Of a stretch of 64,000 nt of DNA, positions 33,901 to 41,847 are shown piece by piece. The translations under genes were made by a program, and so were the position numbers. Each line of letters begins with the position of its first letter. The first letter of the stretch is position 1. The notes beneath the pieces are model-generated. The model ran no database searches, was not told the origin of the DNA, and saw only the letters and a program-made list of their open reading frames with translations. The stretch covers positions 1-64,000 of the forward strand of contig DFIU01000027.1 of assembly GCA_002371465.1 (NCBI GenBank). Direction: 5' to 3'. Source of the DNA: Lachnospiraceae bacterium UBA3689. GTDB taxonomy: Bacteria > Bacillota > Clostridia > Lachnospirales > Lachnospiraceae.

Positions 33901-34147
33901 CATGGCAAAGCTCTTAAGCGGATCCGTGGAAATGAAGAACGGCGTTTTGAAGTTCAACGAAGAGGGCATCCAAAAGATCGCAGACCTTTACGACAAGGAT
34001 GTCAAGTCACTGGACAGCCGGATCCAGGAGCTGAAAGATGCGGCAAAGAGCTATAAGACCTTCTCCGGCGCCGACAACGAGGAAAACAGCACGGTGAAAT
34101 TCATTTACAAGACGGACAGCATAGAAACAGATGATGAAAATGACTGA
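30926..34147 (+). CDS. Heptad-repeat (X3-Leu-X2-Gly) lipoprotein partner of the RND protein
   Basis: A 1073-residue extracytoplasmic protein. The signal peptide ends in a lipobox (LAAC, Cys at residue 25). Residues ~30-300 are a beta-rich domain, and ~305-1005 are an almost unbroken run of heptads of the type LxxGxxx (LKDGVKAYTDGVSQLDGG and many variants), as in YhgE/Pip-like proteins. An Ala-rich break lies near 630-730. A short charged C-terminus follows. The frame opens upstream at 30809, but AGGAG before the ATG at 30926 and the signal peptide decide the start. Unlike YhgE it has no C-terminal membrane helices. Likely a long coiled rod anchored outside the membrane. Confidence 0.88.
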   Translation: MKRTGITKYLTLSLAAIMTINLAACGTGEKTAKVKAQSGAQAEDIEHAISQVIGNGQSGAADKEETVYVFTDAKGNTKHITVSNWLKNQGGDSTLTDSTDLTDIENVQGDETFTADGKKLTWQADGKDIYYQGKTEKKPPVEERITYYLDGKEVSPKDLAGATGHVKIHIDYTNTEKYQDVYVPFTAVTGIALANDHVRNVKVDHGSVVSEGKNTVVVGMAFPGLQDSLQSVKADTDHMLDSVSAKDKVRERVHDLNVPDSVEVELDAEDFQLSTALTMVFANLLTDQDTGIDSKEADRDHEDALDEMDKKVKELKDDGNKLADGGKKLSDGLKEADGKMPDLKAGTTKLKDGVKAYTDGVSQLDGGASKLADGTSKLTKANPTLTKGAAALKDGAKQLNDGAQQLSDGISKSTKDQPGLKDGIKAYTDGVATLNQGLQQMKAGADGDKQHPGLVKGTGALKDGISQYTAGVGKAADGVGQLNDAKKGLPALQAGARQLDDGIALFTTSLNPLLDGLGVMNGDVKGQPGIPDLQKGVTDLTNGASQLAAGVEKNADALNQGSAVLADGALKLSEGTDSLLDNTQALTGSLKDSSQSVAALVQGAKSVSDGVDAAASSMGTLKGSLEQMAENAKPVEDHVAETASAAASQAAAGTDISDQVKAALSQAGISQDAIDKVDYDSINQAAESKAMSAAQSAAGQVAQSAEVSIQTANAELTGVGTAAQKASDGIAQQSGNMQALKGGAAQVAAGTQQMQQSLGNSASQITGSLATLKAARGQLNTGAKQVSEGAKQLTGSVDQLKGGAANLKAGSDQLQAGFTKLKNSVGQAAGKVEDIRAAEQKLKGGADQVKAGSEKAVSGAKAIKDGMDQLTARNKDLNTGAATLAASAKSLTEGIDAAADGSKKLNGNSFALLAGADKLADGAGKLAQGTATAKDGAVQLADGLTTYTNGVSQVDQGAQQLYNGSAKLAANSPALNDGADQLSDGAQQLADGMAKLLSGSVEMKNGVLKFNEEGIQKIADLYDKDVKSLDSRIQELKDAAKSYKTFSGADNEENSTVKFIYKTDSIETDDEND

Positions 34148-34168
34148 TAATCCGGGAGGACATAGGTG

Positions 34169-34741
34169 ATGGCGACAATCGTATATGTGATTCTCATCGC
34201 GATTGCCCTGGCGCTGGCGATCTTTGCGGTGATCGTCCAGCGCGGCGCCAGTATTGTGAAGCTGGACGCAAAACTGGTCGGAAGCGGACTTCTGGCGGGA
34301 GCCCTCCAGCTGGGAGCGGCAGTCGTCGGATATGGAATCGGCAGATGGATTCTATCGGCTGACCTGGTCAGGGACCACAGCATCTTCTGGGTGCATGTGG
34401 TGGCGGGCTTTTTACTGGCGGTCATCGGCATCCGTATGCTGCTGCAGGCATTTGCCAGGCATACGATTCTGGAACACCGGATCGAAATGATCGATATGAA
34501 GTACGACACGATCCTCTTTTTGCGACTCTGCCTCAATGCCCTGGTCGCCGGCATTTCCTGCGGTCTTCTGGAGGTTAACCTCCTGACCATGCTGGTTGCG
34601 GTCTTTGCCGCGGCATTGATCTTCGTGGTCCTGGGCTATTTAAGCGGCAGGATCTTCGGCGGGGAATCATCGGGCAAGGCCTACGCCCTGGGCGGCAGTC
34701 TTCTCTGTCTCATTGGCATCTGCCTGCAGGTGATCGGATAA
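34169..34741 (+). CDS. MntP-like six-helix membrane protein, divergent
   Basis: A 190-residue protein with six predicted helices. The C-terminal half (LNALVAGISCGLLEVNLL, then LGYLSGRIFGGESSGKAYALGGSLLCLIGICLQ) resembles the second repeat of the manganese exporter MntP. The transport aspartates expected there are replaced (LCLNALVAG instead of SIDALAVG), so manganese export is doubtful. GGGAGGA precedes an overlapping GTG (34166) and ATG (34169). It follows the heptad lipoprotein by 21 nt and may be a third part of that system. A terminator ends the operon. Confidence 0.55.
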   Translation: MATIVYVILIAIALALAIFAVIVQRGASIVKLDAKLVGSGLLAGALQLGAAVVGYGIGRWILSADLVRDHSIFWVHVVAGFLLAVIGIRMLLQAFARHTILEHRIEMIDMKYDTILFLRLCLNALVAGISCGLLEVNLLTMLVAVFAAALIFVVLGYLSGRIFGGESSGKAYALGGSLLCLIGICLQVIG

Positions 34742-34749
34742 AATATGTG

Positions 34750-34785
34750 AAAGCTGCTGATTTTTGTCGGCAGCTTTTATTTTTG
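34750..34785 (+). terminator. Intrinsic terminator of the RND/heptad operon
   Basis: AAAGCTGCTGA (34750-34760) pairs with TCGGCAGCTTT (34767-34777) over a 6-nt loop, followed by TATTTTTG. Confidence 0.85.
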
Positions 34786-34825
34786 TCCATAAAAAGCGGG
34801 AAATGTCGTATGATGATAAGGAAAA

Positions 34826-36130
34826 ATGATCAGAGGTGAGGAAAGCTTGAATAACTGGATTCCGGAAAAGACTTATATAAAGATATACGTCCGCTATGTG
34901 ATCCGCTGGATCGTCGTGGCGATGCTGATCGGCGTGCCCTGCGGCGTTGTGGGGGCCCTGTTTTATGACGGGGTTGCGAGGGTGACAGCGCTTCGCGGGC
35001 AATATCCCTTCCTTTTGTACTTCCTGCCTGCGGCGGGACTGGTTATTGTGGCTATCTACCGTAAGCTGGGGATCGATGGGGCCGGAACGGACACGGTCGT
35101 GGAAAAAGTGCAGACCGGAGGCGAATTGCGGATCCGTCTGGTGCCTGCGATCCTGATCGGGACTCTCCTGACCCATCTGTGCGGCGGTTCCTCGGGGCGG
35201 GAGGGGGCAGCTCTGCAGATCGGGGGCGGCATCGGAAACAATATCGGCAAGCTTCTGAGGCTTGAGAGCGAGGACTTAAAGGTTGCAACGCAGGCAGGGA
35301 TGGCGGCGTTTTTTACCGCCCTTTTTGGAACTCCGGTTACGGCGACTATGTTCGTCGTCTTTTTTACGGAAGTCGGACAGTTCTATACGGCAGCATTTTT
35401 TCCTGCCTTCATCGCGTCCATCTCCGCCTTTACGATTTCCAGAAAGCTGGGGATGGTGCCGTTTTCCTTCTATCTTCAGGCACCGAGCAAGGATATTGTA
35501 CTCTTTTTAAAGGTGCTGGTGCTGGCGGCGGCAGCGGCGATTGTCTCTGCGGTCTTTGTCAAGTCGCTGCATACCGCAGCCTCTTTGTACCGGCGTTTTT
35601 TTAAAAATGAGTATCTCAGGGTCGTAGTCGGCGGCTGCCTTGTGATCGCCCTGACCTTTCTGGTGGGAAATACCGACTATAACGGAGCCGGGGGCGAGAT
35701 TATTTCCCGGGCGGTCGTGGGAGGTCATGCCGTGCCATGGGCGTTCCTATTAAAGATTCTCTTTACCGCCGTGACGTTGGAGGCCGGATTTAAGGGGGGC
35801 GAGATTGTCCCATCCTTCTTTATCGGGGCGACCTTCGGCTGTTTTCTTGGACCGGTCCTTGGTATTCCTGCCGAGTTCGGGGCGGCGATCGGTATGATCT
35901 GTGTTTTTGGCGGCGCGACAAATTCCCTGATCGCCCCGATGTTTCTTTCGGTAGAAGCGTTTGGAGCCGGAGGTCTGCTTTACTTTGTCGGAGCCGGTGT
36001 GGTCAGTTTTATGCTGTCCGGTTACAATGGCCTGTATTCCCGGCAGGTGATTCATTTTTCCAAGCTTAGGGCGCATAAAATCGGGATTTACGCCAACCGC
36101 CATCCCGATGAAGAGAGGATGAATCAGTGA
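34826..36130 (+). CDS. ClC-family chloride channel/transporter
   Basis: A 434-residue membrane protein of the ClC family. Pore motifs are GGSSGREGAALQIGGGIG (the GxxGREGP equivalent with the gating Glu; the Pro is Ala here), an earlier GxGxP-like segment, and a later GGxxxP-like TLEAGFKGGEIVPSFFIGATFG. No CBS domains follow. It would conduct or exchange Cl- (fluoride-specific ClC-F has different motifs). AAGGA precedes the ATG; a TTG at 34847 with GTGAGG in front is an alternative start. Confidence 0.88.
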   Translation: MIRGEESLNNWIPEKTYIKIYVRYVIRWIVVAMLIGVPCGVVGALFYDGVARVTALRGQYPFLLYFLPAAGLVIVAIYRKLGIDGAGTDTVVEKVQTGGELRIRLVPAILIGTLLTHLCGGSSGREGAALQIGGGIGNNIGKLLRLESEDLKVATQAGMAAFFTALFGTPVTATMFVVFFTEVGQFYTAAFFPAFIASISAFTISRKLGMVPFSFYLQAPSKDIVLFLKVLVLAAAAAIVSAVFVKSLHTAASLYRRFFKNEYLRVVVGGCLVIALTFLVGNTDYNGAGGEIISRAVVGGHAVPWAFLLKILFTAVTLEAGFKGGEIVPSFFIGATFGCFLGPVLGIPAEFGAAIGMICVFGGATNSLIAPMFLSVEAFGAGGLLYFVGAGVVSFMLSGYNGLYSRQVIHFSKLRAHKIGIYANRHPDEERMNQ

Positions 36131-36238
36131 GAAGGACAAAAGTTGCGAAATAGTTCCAAGGGGTTTAGACTAAAGACTCAATCAGAATGGAAAGAGTCCC
36201 TTGCCGGGGCTTAACCCGTTTATGGGAGGAAGACAGAT

Positions 36239-37282
36239 ATGAACATTGTGGTACTGTGCGGCGGCACATCGACGGAAAGAGAAATTTCAATCGTATCCGG
36301 AACGGGCGTCTGTAAGGCGCTGAGGAGCCGGGGACACCGGGCGATTTTGCTGGATGCCTTTTTCGGGCAGGAGGATGTCAATCTGATGGATGCCTTTCCT
36401 GAGGACTACGACGTCGACGAGGCTGCCCAATATATTCGGTCCAATGATGAGGATCTGGAGGCTGCAGTCGGCAATCCGGGGCGCGGCTTCTTCGGTCCCA
36501 ATGTCAGCAAGCTCTGCAAGATGGCGGATATCACTTTCCTGGCTCTTCATGGGGAAAATGGGGAAAACGGCAAGGTACAGGCGGCGTTTGATTTAAGAAA
36601 GATCAAATATACCGGTACCGGCTACATCGGCTCCGCCCTTTCCATGGACAAGAACCTGACTAAGGTCATGTTAAAGGACAGCGGCGTTCCGGTCCCTGCC
36701 GGCTTCTCCCTGGCAAGAGGCAGCGGGGATACGGATATTTCTTCCCATGGACTTGCTTTCCCGGTCGTGGTCAAGGTCTGCTGCGGCGGTTCTTCGGTCG
36801 GCGTCTACATGGTTCACGATCAGGCGGAATACGAGCAGGCACTTAAAGACGGCTTTGAACTCGAGAATGAAGTCCTGGTAGAGGAATACATTAAGGGGCG
36901 TGAGTTCTCGGTCGGCGTCATCGAAGGGGAGTCCCTGCCAATTATTGAGATTGCCCCCAAGGAGGGCTTTTATGACTATAAAAATAAGTACACGGCGGGA
37001 TCGACGGTTGAGACCTGCCCGGCGGATCTGACCCCGGAGGAGACCAGCCGGATGAGACGGCTGGCGGAGCAGGGATACAAGGCTCTGCGCCTTGAAGCCT
37101 ACGGCAGATTGGACTTTTTGATGAAGGAAAATGGCGAGATGTACTGCCTGGAGTCCAACACTCTGCCGGGAATGACCCCGACTTCCCTTATGCCCCAGGA
37201 GGCGCAGGCGGTCGGAGTGGATTTCCCGGAACTGTGCGAAAAACTGATCCGGGTATCGCTGAATAAATACAGGCAGAATTGA
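36239..37282 (+). CDS. ddl: D-alanine--D-alanine ligase
   Basis: A 347-residue ATP-grasp enzyme joining two D-Ala for peptidoglycan precursors. N-terminal VVLCGGTSTEREISIVSG is the D-Ala1 binding loop. The ATP-grasp loop is VKVCCGGSSVGVYMV, then VLVEEYIKGREFSVGV, with metal ligands in LESNTLPGMTPTSLMPQ. The residue preceding the omega-loop cannot be firmly assigned, so D-Ala versus D-Lac preference is left open, but D-Ala is the default. GGGAGGAAG precedes the ATG. murF follows, as in many Firmicutes. Confidence 0.93.
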   Translation: MNIVVLCGGTSTEREISIVSGTGVCKALRSRGHRAILLDAFFGQEDVNLMDAFPEDYDVDEAAQYIRSNDEDLEAAVGNPGRGFFGPNVSKLCKMADITFLALHGENGENGKVQAAFDLRKIKYTGTGYIGSALSMDKNLTKVMLKDSGVPVPAGFSLARGSGDTDISSHGLAFPVVVKVCCGGSSVGVYMVHDQAEYEQALKDGFELENEVLVEEYIKGREFSVGVIEGESLPIIEIAPKEGFYDYKNKYTAGSTVETCPADLTPEETSRMRRLAEQGYKALRLEAYGRLDFLMKENGEMYCLESNTLPGMTPTSLMPQEAQAVGVDFPELCEKLIRVSLNKYRQN

Positions 37283-37454
37283 TAAGTTGAAGTACTGTAC
37301 GAATAGAGCATCCGTTTTGAAAAAGTATTGCAGTTCATAATTAAGACTGTATAGATCAGAGTGTCCGATCAAAAAATATTGTAGTTTTTGATAAGCTTCA
37401 ATATGGATTGAATAGATCAAAGTATCCTCTTTGAAAATGTCGGTTTATAATCAG
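37283..37454. repeat. Degenerate triplicated AT-rich spacer between ddl and murF
   Basis: Three related segments occur: 37281-37345, 37346-37389 and 37390-37454. They share the elements ATAGA(tc)(a/g)(g/a)AG, TTTGAAAA/CAAAAAATATTG, and TTCATAAT/TTTATAAT. The first and last both begin GATAAG. No ribosome site or frame is conserved, so it is non-coding. Confidence 0.4.
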
Positions 37455-37491
37455 CCGGCTGGGGGATGGATCAGGGATATGGAGGAAGAAC

Positions 37492-38862
37492 ATGAAGGGT
37501 TTGACACCGCTTAATATTGCGAAATCCTGCGGCGGCAGTTATCACGGACCGAAAGAAATCGAGCAGACGGAAGTCACCGCGGTGACAACGGACAGCCGCA
37601 AGGTCGAAAAGGGCTGCCTCTACATCCCATTTAAGGGAGCGAGGGCGGACGGTCACGATTTTATCCCCCAGGTCATGCAGGATGGGGCGCTTGTTGCCTT
37701 AACGGAACATGCGGAGGGGCTGCCCAAGGATATTCCCTACATTCTGGTGGATTCCACGGCGGAAGCCATCCAGAAGATCGCCGGTTTCTATCGGCGCCAG
37801 CTGGATCTGCCTGTTGTGGGCATTACCGGGTCCGTCGGCAAGACCAGTACCAAAGAAATGATCGCCAGTGTCCTTGCCCAGAAGTACCGGACTTTAAAGA
37901 CACTGGGAAATTTCAACAACAACCTGGGGCTGCCCCTGACCATTTTCCGGCTGACGGAAGAGGACCAGATGGCGGTCCTTGAGATGGGCATTTCCCACTT
38001 CGGGGAAATGGAGAAGCTTGCCGAGACCGCTGAGCCGGACACTATGGTCATCACCAATATCGGCACCTGCCATCTGGAATTTTTAAAGAACCGCGACGGG
38101 GTCTTCAAGGCTAAGACGGAGTGTTTTGACTATATGAAGATGGACGGAAATGTGGTCTTAAACGGCGACGACGACAAGCTCTGTCAGGTGAAGGATGTGC
38201 ATGGCAAACAGCCCATCTTCTACGGGATGAGCCCCCGCTACCGGGTCTATGCCGACGAGATAAAGCCCCTTGGTATCAAGGGGATCGCCTGTACGATTCA
38301 CATCGACGACGACAGCTTCCCGGTCACAATCCCGCTGCCGGGGCAGCACCAGGTCTTAAACGCGCTCGCCGCCGCGGCGGTCGGCTCTCTTTACGGTCTG
38401 ACCCTGGAGGAGATCAAAAAGGGAATTGAAAGCCTGGAATCACTTGCCGGCCGTTTCCATATCCTGGAAAATGACCATTATACGATCATCGACGACTGCT
38501 ATAACGCCAATCCCATGTCGGTCAAGGCTTCCCTCTCCGTTTTAAAGGACGCCCCCGGCAGAAAAGTCGCCATCTTAGGTGATATGGGTGAGCTGGGACC
38601 GGATGAGAGAAATCTGCACCGGGAGGTCGGAACCTATGCAGCCAGCCTTCCGATCGACCAATATCTCCTTGCCGGAGACCTTTCAAAGGAGACGGCTGAG
38701 GGATTGAAGAAAGGGCACACCTCCGCGGAAGTTCATTCCTATCAGAGTGTAGAGGACCTGCTGGAGGATCTGAAGAACCGAATGGCGGACGGCGATACCG
38801 TTTTGGTCAAAGCATCCCATTTTATGCAGTTTGATCAGATTGTTGAAGCGCTGCAGGCTTAA
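37492..38862 (+). CDS. murF: UDP-N-acetylmuramoyl-tripeptide--D-alanyl-D-alanine ligase
   Basis: A 456-residue Mur ligase that adds D-Ala-D-Ala (made by Ddl) to the UDP-MurNAc-tripeptide in the cytoplasm. The N-terminal domain has VTTDSRKVEKGCLYIPFKG. The central ATPase has GITGSVGKTSTKEM (P-loop, about 115-127), and NFNNNLGLP is the MurF-specific segment. MGISHFGEM and DCYNANPMSVKASL complete it. AGGAAG precedes the ATG. The barnase gene starts 14 nt after its stop. Confidence 0.95.
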   Translation: MKGLTPLNIAKSCGGSYHGPKEIEQTEVTAVTTDSRKVEKGCLYIPFKGARADGHDFIPQVMQDGALVALTEHAEGLPKDIPYILVDSTAEAIQKIAGFYRRQLDLPVVGITGSVGKTSTKEMIASVLAQKYRTLKTLGNFNNNLGLPLTIFRLTEEDQMAVLEMGISHFGEMEKLAETAEPDTMVITNIGTCHLEFLKNRDGVFKAKTECFDYMKMDGNVVLNGDDDKLCQVKDVHGKQPIFYGMSPRYRVYADEIKPLGIKGIACTIHIDDDSFPVTIPLPGQHQVLNALAAAAVGSLYGLTLEEIKKGIESLESLAGRFHILENDHYTIIDDCYNANPMSVKASLSVLKDAPGRKVAILGDMGELGPDERNLHREVGTYAASLPIDQYLLAGDLSKETAEGLKKGHTSAEVHSYQSVEDLLEDLKNRMADGDTVLVKASHFMQFDQIVEALQA

Positions 38863-38876
38863 GTGAGGAAAAATCA

Positions 38877-39383
38877 ATGAAACGTTTGCGGAGACAGCTG
38901 CTGACCCTCGTATTTGCCGTCCTGCTGCTGGCGCTGCCGCTGGCAGGCTGCGGTCTGGGACCGGCAGGCTCAAATCTAAGCCCAAGCTCTGCCGCGGAGA
39001 ATGTGACGTCAGACGATCAAGGCAAAACAGACGCTGACCAGATCTCCGAGGATGGAGAATATACGGCCAAGGATCAGGTGGCGCTCTATATTCATACTTA
39101 TGGAAAGCTGCCGTCCAACTACCTGACCAAGCAGGAGGCGCAGGACCTGGGCTGGAGTACCAAGGAGGGCAACCTCTGGGAGGTCGCGCCCAACGCCAGC
39201 ATCGGGGGCAGCTATTTTGGCAATTATGAGGGCGAGCTCCCCAAGGCAAAGGGCAGGAAATACTTTGAGTGCGACATCGACTATGACGGCGGCTACCGCA
39301 ACGCCAAGCGCCTGATCTATTCCAATGACGGGCTGATCTTTTACACCGAAGACCACTATAAAACCTTTGAACAGTTGTACTGA
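38877..39383 (+). CDS. Barnase-family guanyl-specific ribonuclease, lipoprotein
   Basis: A 168-residue secreted RNase. A signal peptide ends in a lipobox (LAGC, Cys at residue 25), then a ~40-residue Ser/Asp-rich linker, then a domain closely similar to barnase (about 64-168). All barnase catalytic residues have counterparts: K27 as K85, E73 as E131, R83 as R141, R87 as R145 and H102 as H160. It should cleave RNA outside the membrane while tethered to it. GTGAGGAAA precedes the ATG. It sits between murF and a barstar gene in an apparent operon. Confidence 0.9.
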   Translation: MKRLRRQLLTLVFAVLLLALPLAGCGLGPAGSNLSPSSAAENVTSDDQGKTDADQISEDGEYTAKDQVALYIHTYGKLPSNYLTKQEAQDLGWSTKEGNLWEVAPNASIGGSYFGNYEGELPKAKGRKYFECDIDYDGGYRNAKRLIYSNDGLIFYTEDHYKTFEQLY

Positions 39384-39401
39384 CGGGGGAGGATGACCGC
39401 C

Positions 39402-39713
39402 ATGAGAAAAGTGATTCTGGATTTTGCTTCAACCTCGACCCGGGAGGAAGTGCAGGACTATCTCTCCATGAAGCTGGATTTTCCGGATTATTACGGGAAA
39501 AATCTGGACGCCCTCTACGACTGTTTAACCGAGATCGACGAGGATACCTGCATCGGGATCTTTGAGCCCGCCGATGAGAATCGGACCGTGGACAGCTACC
39601 TGGAGAAGGTCAAGATAGTTATGCGGGACGCGGAAGAGGATAACGCCCATATCTGCATCATTTCCGGCAGCCTGGAAGAGAATTTTGACCTGTTTGGCGC
39701 GGAAGCGTACTAA
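39402..39713 (+). CDS. Barstar-family ribonuclease inhibitor
   Basis: A 103-residue cytoplasmic inhibitor. DFPDYYGKNLDALYDCLTE matches the core inhibitory helix of barstar; D36 and D40 correspond to barstar D35 and D39, the residues that plug the barnase active site. It starts 18 nt after the barnase gene and would protect the cell from enzyme not yet exported. An ATG at 39393 is in frame, but GGGGAGG is too close to it; the ATG at 39402 is preferred. Confidence 0.9.
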   Translation: MRKVILDFASTSTREEVQDYLSMKLDFPDYYGKNLDALYDCLTEIDEDTCIGIFEPADENRTVDSYLEKVKIVMRDAEEDNAHICIISGSLEENFDLFGAEAY

Positions 39714-39739
39714 TTGAGACGACGAAAGAGGATCTTTAC

Positions 39740-40483
39740 ATGATTCGAGTAATAATAGGCTTTTTATTTGTTGTGTTTTACTGCATCATTTCCATTCCGA
39801 TTCTGCTGGCTTTAAGCCTTGTGCGGATCTTTCGTCCCAAGGCGGCGACCATGGCGATGTTCCATGTTGTCAAGTGGGCATTCGGCGTCGTGGTGAGGAT
39901 TTCGGGAGCCAAGGTGAACGTGATCGGGGAGGACCGGATTCCCGACGATGAACCGGTCCTGTTTGTGGGCAACCACCAGAGTTTTTTTGACGTCATTATC
40001 GGCTACACCTACATGAAACGGCCGACCGGCTACATCGCCAAGAAGGAACTGCAAAAAGTTCCTATCCTTTCGACAAATATGAAATTCCTTTACTGCCTCT
40101 TCCTCGACAGGAAGGACATCAAGCAGGGTATGGAAATGATCAAGCAGGCGATCGACTACATCCGAACCGGCATCTCGGTCTTTGTGTTCCCGGAAGGGAC
40201 CCGGAACAAGAGCGGCGATGAGCTGAACATCGCTCCCTTCCACAAGGGGAGTTTCAAACCGGCTCAGCGGACCGGCTGCAAGATCATACCGGTGTCCTTC
40301 AACCACACTGAGGCGATCTTTGAGCGGCAGTTCCCGATCGTAAAACCCGAGAAAGTCATCATTGAATTCGGCGAGCCGATCGCCTACGGGGATCTGGAAC
40401 GGGATCAGCAGCGGCATATCGACACCTTTTTCCACGACCGGATCCTGGATATGGTTCGGACCAATCAAAAACTGGAAGCTTAA
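39740..40483 (+). CDS. plsC: 1-acyl-sn-glycerol-3-phosphate acyltransferase
   Basis: A 247-residue membrane-bound acyltransferase making phosphatidic acid. The catalytic NHQSFFD (H-x4-D, about residues 78-84) and the substrate motif FPEGTRNKSGD are present. An N-terminal helix (~2-23) anchors it. AAAGAGG precedes the ATG. It follows barstar and ends with a strong terminator, so it is the last gene of a murF-barnase-barstar-plsC unit. Confidence 0.92.
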   Translation: MIRVIIGFLFVVFYCIISIPILLALSLVRIFRPKAATMAMFHVVKWAFGVVVRISGAKVNVIGEDRIPDDEPVLFVGNHQSFFDVIIGYTYMKRPTGYIAKKELQKVPILSTNMKFLYCLFLDRKDIKQGMEMIKQAIDYIRTGISVFVFPEGTRNKSGDELNIAPFHKGSFKPAQRTGCKIIPVSFNHTEAIFERQFPIVKPEKVIIEFGEPIAYGDLERDQQRHIDTFFHDRILDMVRTNQKLEA

Positions 40484-40487
40484 TTAT

Positions 40488-40524
40488 GAAGCGGGCAGAC
40501 GGATCTTCCGTCCCCGCTTCTTTT
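40488..40524 (+). terminator. Intrinsic terminator after plsC
   Basis: GAAGCGGG (40488-40495) pairs with CCCGCTTC (40513-40520). A 2-nt bulge is followed by an inner stem GACGGA/TCCGTC. TTTT follows. Confidence 0.9.
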
Positions 40525-40605
40525 GCCCCCTATGAAAGAGGCTAAAGTGAGAGATTAAAGAGCTGAGACAGTACCGTCCATACCCTATGCCGGAAAAGCC
40601 CGGGC

Positions 40606-40634
40606 TTGCAGTTTGGGAGTCTTCCGAATATAAT
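40606..40634 (+). promoter_or_regulatory. Promoter of ispE
   Basis: TTGCAG (40606-40611), 17-nt spacer, TATAAT (40629-40634): near consensus, ~74 nt before the ispE ATG. Confidence 0.8.
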
Positions 40635-40707
40635 GGCTTTGTACTGATATGTATACAATGAACAAAATCGATACAAGGGAAGAAAACAAGGAAAGAGGCA
40701 TTTTCAA

Positions 40708-41580
40708 ATGATGCTGAGGGCAAAGGCAAAAATCAATCTGGCGCTGGACGTCCTGAAAAAGCGACCTGACGGCTATCACGAAGTCCGTATGATCATGCAG
40801 ATGGTCGACATGTACGACCGGATTCATCTGAATGCGGAAAAAGGAAAGCCGGGCATCCGGATGACCACCAATCTGCCCTACATTCCAACCGATCGGGGCA
40901 ATCTCGCCTATAAGGCGGCGGAGCTCTTGATGCAGGAAAAGGGAGTAACGGACGGTCTGTCCATCCGCCTAGACAAGTTTATCCCGGTTGCGGCAGGGCT
41001 TGCAGGCGGCAGTTCGGACGCGGCAATGACCATGATCGGCGTCAATAAACTCTTCCACCTGGACCTTTCCCGAGAAGAGCTGATGGAGCGTGCAGCCGGT
41101 ATCGGGGCGGACGTACCCTACTGCATCATGCAGGGGACGGCTCTGTCCGAAGGGATCGGAGAAATCCTGACTCCATTGCCGGACATGCCCTCCTGCCGGA
41201 TTCTTTTATGCAAGCCGGCGATCAATGTCTCGACAAAAGAGGTCTACACCAACCTGCACGCGGACCGGATTTTATCCCATCCGGACGTCGATGGGATGCT
41301 TGAGGCGCTGAAAGCCCATGATCTGGCGGGAATCGTTCGACAGGATCGGATGGCAAATGTCCTTGAGAGCGTGACCTGTGACCGTTATCCCATCATCAAC
41401 CGGATCAAGGCAGATATGATGGAACTGGGGGCGCTGAACTCGATTATGAGCGGCAGCGGTCCGACCGTCTTTGGCATTTTCGACGATGAAGCTGCCTCGG
41501 ACCGGGCGAGGACGGCACTGAAGAAAACCTATCCCACCGCCCGGGTCTTTTTAACCTGGCCCTCGGTACCGCCATTTTAA
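40708..41580 (+). CDS. ispE: 4-diphosphocytidyl-2-C-methyl-D-erythritol kinase
   Basis: A 290-residue GHMP kinase of the non-mevalonate isoprenoid pathway, phosphorylating CDP-ME at the 2-OH. It has the substrate loop RAKAKINLALDVLKKRPDGYHE, the ATP loop PVAAGLAGGSSDAA and the third GHMP motif MSGSGPTVFGIF. AGAGG precedes the ATG. The GntR regulator follows after a 267-nt spacer. Confidence 0.95.
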   Translation: MMLRAKAKINLALDVLKKRPDGYHEVRMIMQMVDMYDRIHLNAEKGKPGIRMTTNLPYIPTDRGNLAYKAAELLMQEKGVTDGLSIRLDKFIPVAAGLAGGSSDAAMTMIGVNKLFHLDLSREELMERAAGIGADVPYCIMQGTALSEGIGEILTPLPDMPSCRILLCKPAINVSTKEVYTNLHADRILSHPDVDGMLEALKAHDLAGIVRQDRMANVLESVTCDRYPIINRIKADMMELGALNSIMSGSGPTVFGIFDDEAASDRARTALKKTYPTARVFLTWPSVPPF

Positions 41581-41847
41581 AGCAAGTCGGAGGTAATTGT
41601 ACCCGGGAAGAGGGCAGGATAATGGATAGCTGTAATGGATCGGTGTATGGGAAGCAGAGAGAATAGCTGAATAGTCTGAAGCGCTAATATTTCGGATTTG
41701 ATTCTGTGTGGAAGTAGACAGGATGGCTGGCTAGACTGATAAGCTAAAGAGCTGGAGCGGATCGAGCATGGAAAGAGGATCGAGTGGCTGGAGAGTCACA
41801 GCTGATCGTACCTGGAAGAGAACCAAGTTAGGAGCAAGTAGAGGTAA
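41581..41847. other. Purine-rich spacer between ispE and the GntR gene
   Basis: No gene is visible. The stretch is rich in AGCTGA/GCTAA/GGAAGAG words; GTACCCGGGAAGAG near 41597 recurs in degenerate form (GTACCTGGAAGAG near 41809). It looks like diverged repeats, as in the ddl-murF spacer. No terminator or clear promoter was found. Confidence 0.35.
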
